Source: Galaxea fascicularis (taxonomy: Eukaryota; Cnidaria; Anthozoa; Scleractinia; Euphylliidae). From it: a DNA stretch of 64,000 nucleotides. Each line of letters opens with the position of its first letter. Position 1 is the first letter of the stretch. Positions 11,901 to 25,500 of the stretch are shown here, piece after piece. The notes below the pieces were generated by a model. The model was given only the letters and a program-made list of their open reading frames with translations. It had not been told where the DNA came from and did no database searches. Where the stretch lies: contig OX419342.1 of assembly GCA_948470475.1 (NCBI GenBank), positions 9,449,183 through 9,513,182 of the forward strand, written 5' to 3'. The translations under genes and the position numbers were made by a program.

Positions 11901-14900
11901 AATATATCAGTGCTAACAACTTTTAGTGATAATAGCAAATAACAAAAGAAATAATTTCTTGGAAAAACAACTCCTATTACTGAAGAAACTCTATGCTTAA
12001 ATAAACAATTGAGCATGGTATATTATCAACTCCTTCTTTCTGTGTGCTATCACAGTCTTTCCGTCTGATCTGTCAGTCTGTGTCTGTCTTCTTGTCTCTC
12101 TGTTATTCCCTTTTTTGCTTTAAATCTCTGCCAGCGGTCTGCAATACCTTTAACGATACATTTTGAACACTCAGGCTTGGGAGACCACTAAAGCAATAAC
12201 TGTTGAAGACTGCATTTTGACTTGTGAACCATCCATCTGTCTGAATGACAGTAATAGATATGGAGCCAGATACAGGACTGCTTTCTCCAAAAGGTTTCCT
12301 CATTTTGAGGTAAGGAATGCTTTTATAAAAGTTGAGCTTGTGTTTACCACTGGAGCTTCAAAACTGAGTAATTCTTATTGCCTGGTTTCTGCTTCGTTTT
12401 GCCCCGTTTGGCATGGCCAGTAAATGTCGGGTATACCAATGCAAGACGCATCAAGACCAGTGATATGTACGTGTCAGTATTCAGTATACACGCGTAAACG
12501 GAACACCCGTCCTCAAACATCAAACTGTACACAACCCAGTACAAAGTCCGTTAGCATAAACATGCTTATAATATATGCCACACAAGTGGATAGTGCTTTT
12601 CGCGCGTTCTGATAGATGATTATATTTGCAAACTACAATTCACCTCCGAGCAAACGAAGGGAAGCAAAATGGCTTCCCGTTTTTCGCTTCGCTTCAATAA
12701 ACAAAACTGGCAACAAAGTTAGGTTTAACAGTATTTAATGATAAGTTATTTCGTCTTCTCAACCTCATATTTTAAGGCAAAAAATCAAAATACAATGTCT
12801 TGTTTACGAAAACTATGAGAAACTATTACAAATGATGTAAACAATGAAACATCTAATGTTTCGCAGTTTTAGCAACAAGACGAATTTTACACAACAGTTG
12901 AAGAGATGACACCTGAGTAACTAAGCAAGTGCCTCCAAAAGTTTTATTTATCCGCAAGAAAGTAAGCCGGAACTAAAAAGTCGCTTACCGCCATTTGGGC
13001 ATGAATAAGCCTCAGCAGTTATTTGCGTGGCTTGTGTGATATACTCTAAAACAATTATTCACCAAAGTGGAAGGGCCTTCCACTTTGGTGAATAATTGTA
13101 GTTATAATCCATCAAATATTTTTCGTCAAATGAAGAATGATCGTCCCAGTTGTGATCACAATTTTTACAGCTTCAACGGTGCGATGCTCTACCAACTGAG
13201 CTATGAAGCCACTAAAGTCGGGAACAATTGTAAAAATTGTGCAGGTCAATTTTGTTCCCAACGTTCGTGGCTTCATAGCTCAGTTGGTAGAGCATCGCAC
13301 CAGAATCGCGGGTTCAAGCCCGTTGAAGTCCTGATTTTTTTTTTTTTTGCAGGCTTCTTTACGCAATTGTAAAAATTGCGGTCACAACTGCGACGATCGT
13401 TCTTCATTTGATTTTATATCCCCAGTCCACATATGATTTCTTTCATATGCATCATTCAAATATATTTCGCTTGCACGCGATTGGTCTAAAAGCAACACGT
13501 GACTGAATCTAAAACTGGGGAATATCCAGTGTTAGAAAATACCACACAAGTGAATTGTGCTTTTCGCGCGTTCTGATTGGTAAACTTGGGGGTGATTAGC
13601 ACAGTACTATTCACCTTTACTTCGGTGAATAATTGTTAAATAATCCCCCAAATGCGCGTTGCGCATAATATTTGGACGATAATAAATACAACAGTCTCCA
13701 TTTGACTTTAAAAATATGCTCGTATATTTTTTCCTTGGACATTATAAGTTCCTCGGTACTCACAATTTTCCTCGAGCTTTGCTCTCGGACAATTGGCTTC
13801 GCTCTCGGAAAATCGTTCACTTCTCGGAACAGATAATGGCCGCGGACAAATATCCGAGCATATTTTCGCGCCAAATAGAGATTACTGTTTGTTTGATTAT
13901 TCCCATTATATTCCTGTATATATGATAGGTATGGACTCACAGCACTGAGGCGCGTAAGCTTCTCATTTCTTGAAGTGTGAAGACTATAACCATAACTAAG
14001 ATATGACAACCTCGTTCTCAGGGCTTTTCCCAAGAAAGGAAACTGGCGGCGGGAAAAGGCCCTGAAATGCTGGGTGTGATAAATTAGCGTTTTTGCAAAC
14101 AGCTTAAACAAGATGGCGGTGAATCGTGAAACGTCGCCTCGTGAGATATCTGTGCTGAAACGACTTGGATCTGCTTTAAATCGTTGAAGAGGAATCACTG
14201 CCGATGTTCTTCAGCTACTCAATAACGAGCAGGAAGCGACCGACAGCATGGGAGTTACTTATTAAACAAGTCGCACTCAGCATATATCCAATTGTTTCCC
14301 ATGGGCAGTAAATGTCATATCAGTTACAACCTCTTCCCCAGGGCTTTTCCCTAGAAAGAAAAATGGCGGCGAGAAAAAGCCCTGGCATCGGCTGGTCACG
14401 TCTCCATTTTACACCCTGAAATCCTGGGTGTAATAAATTAGCGTTTTTGCATATTCAAAAAGCTTAAAGCAAGGTGGCGGCGAAGCGTGAAACGACGCCT
14501 TGTGAAATTTCTGTGCCGAAACGACTTGGATCTGCTTTAAATCGTTGTAGCTTTTCCTCGTTTTGTTTGAAGCCACTTCAAGTGAAGTGTTTTGAATATT
14601 TACTGAAAGGCCAAGATGTAGTTGGCGTTCTACCCACTACCAGAGTTCTTGCCTGTCAAAGCGGACAAGAATATAGTGATAATTGTTTGTCCTTTAAACT
14701 CTATCATAGCGGACCAACTTAAAGTATTGCAGGATAGAGGAATCACTGCCGATGTTCTTCAGCTACTCAATAACGAGCACTGGAAAATCTGAACTGTTTA
14801 CAGACTTCACAAAATGTCTATAAATCTTGAATTTACAGACTTCGTTGTTTTGCCAGTTAAAAATAGAAATCTCTGTAAATTTATTTGACAGACATTTTAT

Positions 14901-17900
14901 ATAGATTTGTTGTTAAAATCTTTATATAATGTCTGTAAAATTCTAAGAGCTGCAACGAGAGGAAAGACTTTACAGAATTTCCAGACATTTTAAAATCTGT
15001 TTAAAATGTTTGTAAATCTACCTTTTACAAAGATTTTCTAAAGTGTGGGCTTCTAATATAAAATGTCTATAAATGACGGGGCCTCATAAAATCTCTGTAA
15101 ACTGACGCAAGCGGGGCATCATGAAATCTCTGTAAAATGACGCAAGCGGGGCATCATGAAATCTCTGTAAATTGACGCAAGCGGGGGATCATAAAATCTC
15201 TGAAAATTGACTACGGAAAAATATCCGAGTATATTTTTGCTCCAAATGATGAACAATGTTTTAGATATTCCGCAAGCCCGAGTAGAATAAGAAGCCCCAG
15301 CTAACCGATCAAACATTTTCATCCAACATCGTGTTGAACGAACATGTTCAAGGACTGTTTAGCCGCCTCTCTCAACATTGCATTTGAATGGCTTCCCATG
15401 TTTGATGTGGATCAAACATTTTCGTCTTCATGTTGCTTCACAAAATCACCGTCAAGCAACCAATCAGAAACCGACTCTACCGACGTGAACGTCATAATTG
15501 CAGCGGTAATGCACAGAAAGCGTTCTGTGAGCTCACTTTGCTTAATGTCTGATCAAACATTGCTTGCCCGAAATATTAGCCATAAGATTTTTTGTGAATC
15601 AAACGATTGGCCGGCCATGGCCGGAAATTATCGATTAATAACCCTTATTCACAATGTCAGCCATCTTTGCGGGTGCTTAGGTGTTGTCGGGAAAATATTA
15701 AGGTCACGTGGTCACTCAGGGGGCAAACATTTGAATTCGCGGAAAATTCGCAGTTGGTTGTGACGTAAACAATGCTTTGGCCATGTCCACACTGATGCGT
15801 TTTTGTTTGTATGCGTTTTCGATAGGTGTAAAAACGCATCGATTGATCTGCGTCCACACTGAAACGGATGCCGTAGCGTTTTCAATACGATTCACTTTCA
15901 ACAGCATTTTCAAAAGGAACCATTTTCGATTAAAACGCTCAGCGTTTTCGAGCGTATCAGTGTGGACGGGAGGCCAAAACGCATACATATCAATGCGTTT
16001 TCAAACAAAAACGCATCAGTGTGGACATAGCCTTTGTTAAATCCGGTTTTCGCGAATTTTTGAGCTTTCTGAAAGCTAATTTATACTTGACGATATTTTA
16101 TGTATGTATATACGACATTTTGTATCACGATATAGGAAAATAGGACGTTGTGCCATTTACGAATGCGACAGCGATCGAAGATATCCGGACAGGTATTGTT
16201 CTCCGGCAATCTTTTTTTTGGTTGTCCCGTAAGTTGTTTTATTTAATGATAAGTTAAATTGGTTCAGTGCAACGTCTTTGTTTGCCATAGGTACATTTAT
16301 AACGGCGAGGAGAGAGAATTGCACTTTTATCGAAGTCCTAATCCCAAATTGCACGGTAAATGGCCACAGCTCATCAACAGGAAAGGCTTCAAACCATTTC
16401 AGTGTTAGCAAACCCACGACATAGGATTCACTTCCAGGATTATACTCTAAAGGGATATTTGACAATGGATAAAACAGTATTTCACATCTGTACTGATATG
16501 GTGAAATTTTACACTGTGTATGTGTTCGGAGCTCAATAAACTGTTTCCTTGCTTCATGCCCTTTGCTGACGGCTGCATGCTTCTCCCTCATCCTCCAAAA
16601 CGTCGAGAAAGTTAAGCCTGCCCTCTTCTCATCCTTCTTTAAGGCTGTTGGGAAAAGGAAAATTGATTGACCCGATTCTATGGTAAACTTTTCCCTTCGT
16701 CTCGCTGACACATCGCCTTCTTCCTCTTGTGTAGTTTTAGAGACCTCGAGTTTCAGCTTCTACTTGTAATACGCCTTTTCAGCTAGCTCTGCTTTTGTCC
16801 CCAACGAAACAACTCCTCTTTTTGGAGACCTGGTTTAAACTGATCTACCTTCCACTTAGAAAACAGCTGTATTGACATCTTGTTTGTCAAAATGTCCTCT
16901 TAAAACGCCATTGAAAATGTGGTTTCCCCCCCCCCCCCAAGAGACCATGTGACCAAGCAATTATCCCATCATTCTCTGTGTGCGTGTAAAGATGGCTGAC
17001 ATCGTGAATAAGGGCTATTGTTTTAGGACGGAAAGCGTCCCATACGTGACGTACCAACCGGTCTCACTTTTGATGTCAGCGGCTGTCAGCGGTATTGGCC
17101 GTTCCGAAATTCAAAAGGGAACTGGGGCGAGTTTCAAATTTTGAAGAAATCGATAAATTGACACCATCACATGAAAGATAACATTGAGATTGGTCGTTTG
17201 ACCAAGTTTGACTCTTGTAGGTTGAACAGAGACCAAGTTATGCACCTTGAAACATTGCTCAAAATCCATACAAACGTCTCTAATTTTGAGGCTGCGTGTT
17301 TTTGGGGACGCTGTCACAACATTACAGACATTTGTATGGATTTTGAGCTATGTTTCAAGGTCCATAACTTGGTCTCTGTTCAACCTAAAAGAGTCAAACT
17401 TGGTCAAACGACCAATCTCAATGTAATCTTTCATGTGATGGTGTCAATTTATCGATTACTTTAAAATTTGAAACTCGCCCCAGTTCCCTTTTGAATTTCG
17501 GAACGGCCAATTTTCCAGTGCATTCCGATAATGGCGGGCGTCGGCGGGCATCCAAGGCGAACGTTAACGTTTTTGAGAGAAATTGATGCAGTGAAGTGGT
17601 AAGTGTACTGTCTTAGTTTCTGATTTTATCATTTTAACTTATGGAATCCATATTTCTTAGGTTAAAATGCCAAATTTTGTTCAGGATTTTGTTCAGATTA
17701 ATTTAAAGCCGATCACAGACTGAGCCTAATACAAAAAAATAATTGTAGAATACCTGTCTTAATTCCTTGTGATTAAGAAGAGACAATCGATCGTTATTTT
17801 CTCGGAGATAGCGGTCAATACTTTAAACAAAAGCTCTTATACAGCTGTAGATAAGTGCTTGTGGTCTTCGTGGTTTTCTTTCTCATAGCGTACATACAAG

Positions 17901-19156
17901 CAAGCTCAAATTAAATTAATTGTTTTGATGATCTGATTGCTTGTACACATGTAGTTCCACTGGAGTAACTTCCTCCATTTCTTTAGATGAATTTAAATTA
18001 TACATGCAGTTTGTGACTCAAACTTTGTTTAGTATGCATGAACGTATACATTTAATGTATGGGGTTGTGGGGAAACAGACCTCTCAATCTCAAAACAGTA
18101 AACACCGAAAATCTGGAGACTGATGTAAAAAAATCTGGATATTTCAGTAAAAATCTGGAGATTGATCGACCGGCAGAAAAAACCAAGTAAACACAGGTTC
18201 TAATTAAGACAAAGTTCTGCTTACTACTTACATTCTATGTTGAACTTGGTTCTGTATTTTGCTGCACCTTTGCTGCTGCCGTTTCTTTTTGTGTTTGAAA
18301 CTGAACCACTCTCTTCGTCTAATAAATATTCATCCCTGAGGTTCATGAGCAATTTGCGCCATTTTGAAATCGTGATGAAAATGCGAGAGACTGATAATGA
18401 TAACCTAATTGGGAATAGGTGTTCTGTTTATACGACAGTCGACAGTCTGTCATGGACTTTGTTTCCAGCGAACATGAAAGGTTAACTATGGATTTGCACA
18501 GAATTGGCGCAAGAAACTCACCTAAGCAAATTGTGAAAAATGACATTATACAAAAAAATTATCCTTTCAGCTTCCGCCTGTATTTATCATGAGATTTGTC
18601 TGTCTTGTGAGACCGTGAGATTGAACTGAAAACCGTGAGTGTCACAACAAAATCGTGAGACTAGAGAGGTCTGGGGAAATCTTCCCCTCGACTCATCCTC
18701 CCGCCCATTATTCCGGGCAACAAACAAACTTACATGTAGTTCATTCAGCTGGAAAAGGGAGAAATCGTGATGTCATTGTTCGATATGAGTCCACTTGTGT
18801 TACCTGAAAAAAATAGATCACTCAGTTCCCATATGTTGTGGTATTGATTCTTTGAGTGTTTTAGTTCTTGTAAAACACTTCCATCTCTCAGGGTGTTTAT
18901 ACAGGACTGAGCATGATTTGCACTAGTCTTGTCTTGCCTGTGCATATAAACAGACACAAATGAACCAAGCAGTTACTTTTACAACCTTAAAAAAATTCAA
19001 AAGGTGATATTTTGAGTGGCGTTCCTCTCATGTGCCGAACCAAATGCATTAATTCTGACGACTGTAAAAATGTATAATGCCTTCTCCACATATAAAATAC
19101 ATATTACGTTCGACACATGGTATGATTGTCGTCTGAATCAGCTGTCGCGCCAATGC

Positions 19157-19188
<32 letters not shown>

Positions 19189-22030
19189 TGGTACATGAGT
19201 TGAACGTCTGAACCAGGCCTAAGATGCAAAAATGAATTCTGAAACAACTGAAATATATTTTTTGTTCTAATTACACAACTGAACAGCAGGGAACAAGGTG
19301 CATTTGGTAATGATGATTGCAGTGACACCGTGCTTGACAACACACAAATAAGTACAGGTGTACATTGTATGATATCGTGAATGAATTTAATTTTGTTTAA
19401 AAGAATATCCCTATTACTTGAGATAAACAACATTCCATTCAGAGAAGCAAGTGTATCAAGAGTTCCCCAGACTTCCTCTAGTTTTTGTTTGATAATTTTC
19501 ATCACATTGTGCTCTCTGTTTGTTTTTGTTTTGTTTTTTGTTGTTGTTGTTGTTGCTTTTTTTTCACTTACTGATACCTATGTATGACACCTTGTGAAAA
19601 CACGTACCAGTTATGTCATAAATATTGCCCCTCTGGTTGAGTTGTGCAATAAAAATAAACTTTACTTCTTTGGTTCATAATGTATAGAACTGAGGATGGA
19701 ACCATTAGGATAATGGATGGCCCTTATATCTATTGCCTTTGAATTGGGAAAATTGAAGATGGTGAAGGAAAACAACCTGCATGCTACTGAAACAAAATAA
19801 AAGTACGTTTTCACATTTTACGATTTACAAGTTTGCTCTTATACTTTGGATTCAGGTTGGATTTTATATTTCATGCTGTCCCCATACCGATAATTCCCAT
19901 GATATAGCCTACAGGTGCATGTATATTGTCAGGAAGCCTATAGTTCATAAGCTCCTGGCTTTCATATATAGGCTCCCTTGTCATTACCACCTTAAATGTT
20001 TGTAGGCTATTGTTTTTAAGTTATCATAAATTTCTAGTGTATTACATTATTATTACGTTTTTTTGGACAACAACAACGTTATAACCCCTTTCCTTATAGA
20101 ACAAGTTACAATGAAGAAAATTATATTGTTAATGGCAAAATAAAATGAATAGATGAATGAAGATCAGCGATTTTGTTTTTCTAAGGTTTTGACTTGGAAC
20201 ATAATTTTTTAGCCAAATAAAAAACATTGAAATGAATAATGATCCTTGCAGCTTATTTGGAGATATTGCTTAACCATTGGTTACATTTTCCAAATTCTGA
20301 AAAGCTAGCATTAGCCTTATTTGTTTGATGGGTGTCTGAGACTCATTGTTTAAAAAAAGACTGAACAGAAGCCCTGGACCAAAAGATGCTGATAACAAGT
20401 TCATGTATATTTACATTTAATATATACCATACAATTGAATAGTCGCACGTTCTGATTGGTTAACTAAGGAGGTTATTAGCTAAGAACTATTCACCTCCAA
20501 GCTGCTGAAGAGAAACAAAACGGCCTCCTGTTTTAGATTCCAAAGGGGAAATTGTTTGAATAATCGTTACATGTAGTTATTCAGCTAGTGTGTTTATACA
20601 TTTACATACTAAAACAATAATCATTCACTTCAATGTCGGTGAAAGCCGTGGATATTTACCTCACTGCTTTGCGGCTCAGTAAATATCCACCACTATTCAC
20701 TTCCACCTTGGTGAATAATTATTATTAGTTAGATACATCACATTATGGCATACATGCTTTGATTTGGTTCCTTTCAGATTTCACTCTCCTGACTGTGTTG
20801 TTGTTGTTGTTTTTTTTCCTAGGGGACAAGAGTCTGAGCACTGTTAATGTGACAAACAATAAGTTCTGCTGTGATCTGCTGTTTTCACGCTTAACCGGTA
20901 GTGCCTGGGAACCAGTACAAAATTGTGCTGTGTTCACACACTGGGCATCTGATATGTACAGTGTAACTGTATGGATTTGCCATGTTTTGCTCTGACAGGT
21001 GCCATTTTACATGTAAATCATGAGCATAACAAGTACAGTAGCTGATAAAGCAGTGTATTGAGGGTTAAGTGCCTCTGAAACAACAAAGCAGCATATGCTC
21101 AGGGAACCAGTGCTTATGAAAGTGCCCAAGAATGCGTTCTTGGGCACTATTGACTATTCTAGTGACTGTTATGATGTAATCAAAAATATGAAACAAAATT
21201 TCAAAACAGGAAACCACAACTTATGTATAGAAACTGGTAGACATGTTCCCAAAGAACAAAGATGCTGCCGTGCTGTCTATCAGCAGAGGATGAGGATGAA
21301 TTTCACTTCCTTTTTGCCTGTGCTCCTTATTCAGGCTTTAGAGCCATTATTTAGCTAACTAAACGAATGTTATAATTTTTTTCCTGAACTTGTAGACAAG
21401 TAGGCCATTTTATTTTGGAAGCTTCAGAGAGACAAATCTAACAATTAGCATGCACTGTATAGTTCGATTTCTTTTCCATATGTGATTTATTTACATTTCT
21501 TTTGATTATAATTTTGGCAATACCATGGCGGTATGGGTAGTACAATGCCAATAAACGTTGCAGTTGTTGACTTAGTGTGCTGAACAGAGACATATGAAGA
21601 CTTTTAATTTAATTTCCATGTATAACATGTAAGACGTTGGTGTTCCTAAAACAGTAATATTTCGCTTCCAGTAGTTTCATATCAAGTGACATTTTTCTGT
21701 TTTCCTCTTGTTGTCACTGGAACTGCTTTCTGAACGGGAACTCAAGTAGACGTCATCTCCCATGATACCTCTGGGTCATACGCCACGTGCTTGAAGAGTC
21801 GGACATGTTTAGTTTGAAGTTGTTTGAATATTCTTTCTATCAGACGAAAAATATGGACTTTGTCGCCTTTGATTGACTTCTACCCGGACTCGTCAACATA
21901 TGTAAGTTTTGTGAAGTATATATGAAATAATTCATATTTGTACTGCGGTTGTAGATGCAAGTGAAGAGTGATCATCGCAGTAATTTTTTTCCAATTTAAG
22001 CAACTGGAAAGAAGAAGCCTGAAAAAATCA

Positions 22031-22064
<34 letters not shown>

Positions 22065-22281
22065 GATACCGGTGCGATGCTCTACCAACTGAGCTATGAA
22101 GCCACACATTGGGAGCGAGGTCAATTTATTGAGTTCATGTTTTCCCGCACAGTGAAGTGATGTGAAGTATATATGAAATAATTCATATTTGTACTGCGGT
22201 TGTAGATGCAAGTGAAGAGTGATCATCGCAGTAATTTTTTTCCAATTTAAGCAACTGGAAAGAAGAAGCCTGAAAAAATCA

Positions 22282-22315
<34 letters not shown>

Positions 22316-22486
22316 GATACCGGTGCGATGCTCTACCAACTGAGCTATGAAGCCACACATTGGGAGCGAGGTCCTCATATATACTTCACATCACTTCACT
22401 GTGCGGGAAAATATGAACTCAATAAATTGACCTCGCTCCCAATGTGTGGCTTCATAGCTCAGTTGGTAGAGCATCGCACCGGTATC

Positions 22487-22520
<34 letters not shown>

Positions 22521-25500
22521 TGATTTTTTCAGGCTTCTTCTTTCCAGTTGCTTAAATTGGAAAAAAATTACTGCGATGATCACTCTTCACTTGCATATGT
22601 AAGTTTTGTAGAATTTTTGCACTCGTTGTTTTTTGAAACCTATTTTTGACAGCTTTTATGAGATACACTTGTATCTGTTGCAGCGAATCTACTACTACAG
22701 CAAGAACGTCTGAGATCGAAATAAAAAGCAGAGAAACCAGTAGAACCTGTGTATGTGAAACTGTTGTCGAATCTCGATATACACGGAGCCAGGATTGAGA
22801 GAATTGCAGGAGTGACTACACCTCTAAATGTAAATTTTAAAATTTGTAATGTAGATATTTTTTCCTACAGTGTATTTATTACTTGCAATAAATTTGCAGA
22901 CTTAAGGTGGCTCGTGCCAGTTTCCTCGCGTGGAGAGGGGAACCATCAGTGCTCGCGACACCTTTTCAACGCGCGAGTTGGGAAATGGCGACTGGGGGCT
23001 TTCTTCGCGGTAGCTAAAAAGATCTTTTTGACCTGAAATTCGCGTTTACCCAAGACCCCATCTACTCAGGATTGACTACATTTAATTCAAATGATATAAG
23101 AAAATTTGTTTTCAACGCTCAGTGGTGAAGTTTTGATGATAACATTCTTATCTGTGCTGCGATAATCGACATGAAAATTACAACTCGAGTCGCGAAACAG
23201 GAGCACAAGGAGCCGGAAAATGATCAGTAAGACTCGCTTAAATTTGAGATACATGGAGTAAGGCTCTACACAGCCACAGGCTAAAAAGAAAATCGTGTTT
23301 CACACCCAAAACAACTAACGCGACAATAGCAAAACAAGCGAGACTGTTTTAAAACTAAAATCTAACACTAAACCAAAACCTTCTCATTACTACGCAGCGA
23401 AACTAACACCAAGACAACACTACAGGAAACACGATGAAAAAAAAAAACAATAAAATTGTTGACAAAGCAAACGAGGTGTTGGTACAGGCTCAACATTCTA
23501 CGTTTTACCACCAGAATGTTTTTTCCTTGCTATGAATTTCATCTGTTGACATGTTCAGCGAGTAATTTAGTCACTTTTACGCTTTTGCTTAACAGTTGTT
23601 CGGCAAAAACATCCTTAGCCATGCTACATGTTTTGAATAAAGCAGTAAAAGTACAATTTGACTGTCGTAGTAAAAGAAATGCTAGCTACTGAATTAAAAG
23701 GTCGAGATCATCACAGAGGTTCGCGGAGGCTACAAACAAAACAACAACAGGTGCCCGCGCGTGTACACGTAATGGTCGGCAGTAATCAGGAAAGAGCATG
23801 AGTAAATATCGATCTTTTAAAATCCAGATTTTGAAAACGCGCGTGGATTTGATGACCTCGCGAAGGCTTTTGCGAAAAAACAAGTTCGGTGACCCCCCTT
23901 TTTTATTGCTTGAATATTTTAGTCCTATGGAGAGAAAGCGTCACACAAAATTTAAGAAAATTCTATCAGACGAATTGTACGCTACACATAAATTGCCTTT
24001 TCTCGCGTTTATAAAAAATCTGTCTGATAGAAAAATTTTTAAAATAATTTTGCACTTTCCTTTTCAAATGCTTAACGTTATCGCGTTAAAAAAATAGGGG
24101 GTCACCGGGCAAAATTTCAAGTTATAAGTGCCAAAAGTTAAAAGGCAGGTCTGAATAACCTTCGAATGCTGTTGCCATGGTAACAGCTGATGACAAAATG
24201 ATAGTCAATTTCGGTCAGCAACTAAATGTGCAATTTAATCATGCAAAAGTGTTGTTATGGCGTCGGTTTTGCTTTTTGTTCTTTTGTATCAAAGTTTACT
24301 GTGTGAAAAAGCTGAAAACTGGTACGAGCCACCTTAAGGTGAACTTCTGGGATATTACGTTGTGTATTTTGGTGTGATTCATTTGAGAGCATTTCACTAA
24401 CATTTTTATGCAATGTTCTGTTTACTTTTTACAGATAGTATATTGAGATTTTATGCTGAGCATTCCTTGTGCATTTTTTTTTACAAGATAAATTTACAGA
24501 GATTTTGTGTTCGTTTTGCATAGATTTAGGGCAGCAAAATGTATACATTTTACAAGCTTTTTATTAACTTTTCTTGAACATTTTGAGAGTTTTTTGTTTA
24601 CATGTTACAAACATTTCATGCAGTTCCTTTTACTCACTTTTTACAGGAAAAATATAGAGATTTCATGTTAAGATTTACAGAGATTTTGTGTATTTTTTTA
24701 GCTACCATTTTACAAACATTTCATGCAGTTGCTTTGACTCACTTTTTACAGAGAAAATATAGAGATTTCATGTTAAGATTTACAGATTTACAAACCTGTT
24801 TTTCAGGCAAGATTTCAGAGACCTGTCAGCTGTCAAAGCGTTTTTTTCCCCTCTGCACCAATCATGGCCCTCACAGCCACAGTGGCACCCCAGTTGTTAG
24901 CAAACCTTAGACAACACTTGTCATTGAAACCAGACAGTAACGGGTTATTGTATGTTTCATAGCGTGACAGTAGAAGGTTCTGGTGTAAACATTGCGTGAC
25001 TCAACATTCTAGAAATTACCAGAAACTTAGTGTTCACAGTGGTTCTTCATAACAAGATCATCTGATTATAGCTATGGGTGCTTAACCATTAGTCAGAACT
25101 GGCCGGCCAGGCCAGTCCATTTGTAAAGAAAATTCCACTATTAATAAGAACTGTCTTAACAGATCAGATTCTGACTACACTCACAAGAGACATTCAATGT
25201 GAATAGTTTATTGATGCATCAGTCAGCCAGCAGATTCAATGTATCCTAATATCTATTATCTATTCTTTTGTTCACCTAACAAATTTAACTAATGGTTCCA
25301 AGAACTAGAACCTGTGCTACGCCAGATACGAAAAATCACTAAAAAACCACCCTTTGGATGTAGCCAAAAAATATGTGGAAACGTATTCCTCATCTAATGC
25401 AGCAGGACAACACCGTGGGGAAAGGGCACTCTATAATTTTTAATTTTCACAAGTTGATCAAAACGAAACATAATCCTAAAAAAATAATAATAATAATGAA

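Larger units (their letters stand above)
15637..17019. mobile_element. TIR element carrying a SAP-domain-like pseudogene
   Basis: The left end AATAACCCTTATTCACAATG and TCAGCCATCTTT is mirrored by AAAGATGGCTGA and CATCGTGAATAAGGGCTATT at the right; GGTCACGTGGTC near 15700 is matched inverted by GACCATGTGACC near 16945. It encloses a MITE (15779-16032) and, on the minus strand, a decayed coding region (16157-16885). Transposase is not seen. Confidence 0.5.
21905..22600. repeat. Tandem plus inverted cluster of a tRNA-bearing 251-bp unit
   Basis: The unit (AAATAATTCATATTTGTACT ... CCACACATTGGGAGCGAGGT) occurs twice in tandem, offset by exactly 251 bp, then once inverted up to about 22598. Each carries one tRNA-like gene and the flank GAAGAGTGATCATCGCAGTA. 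The spurious 75-residue ORFs through these units are reading of tRNA sequence. Confidence 0.8.
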
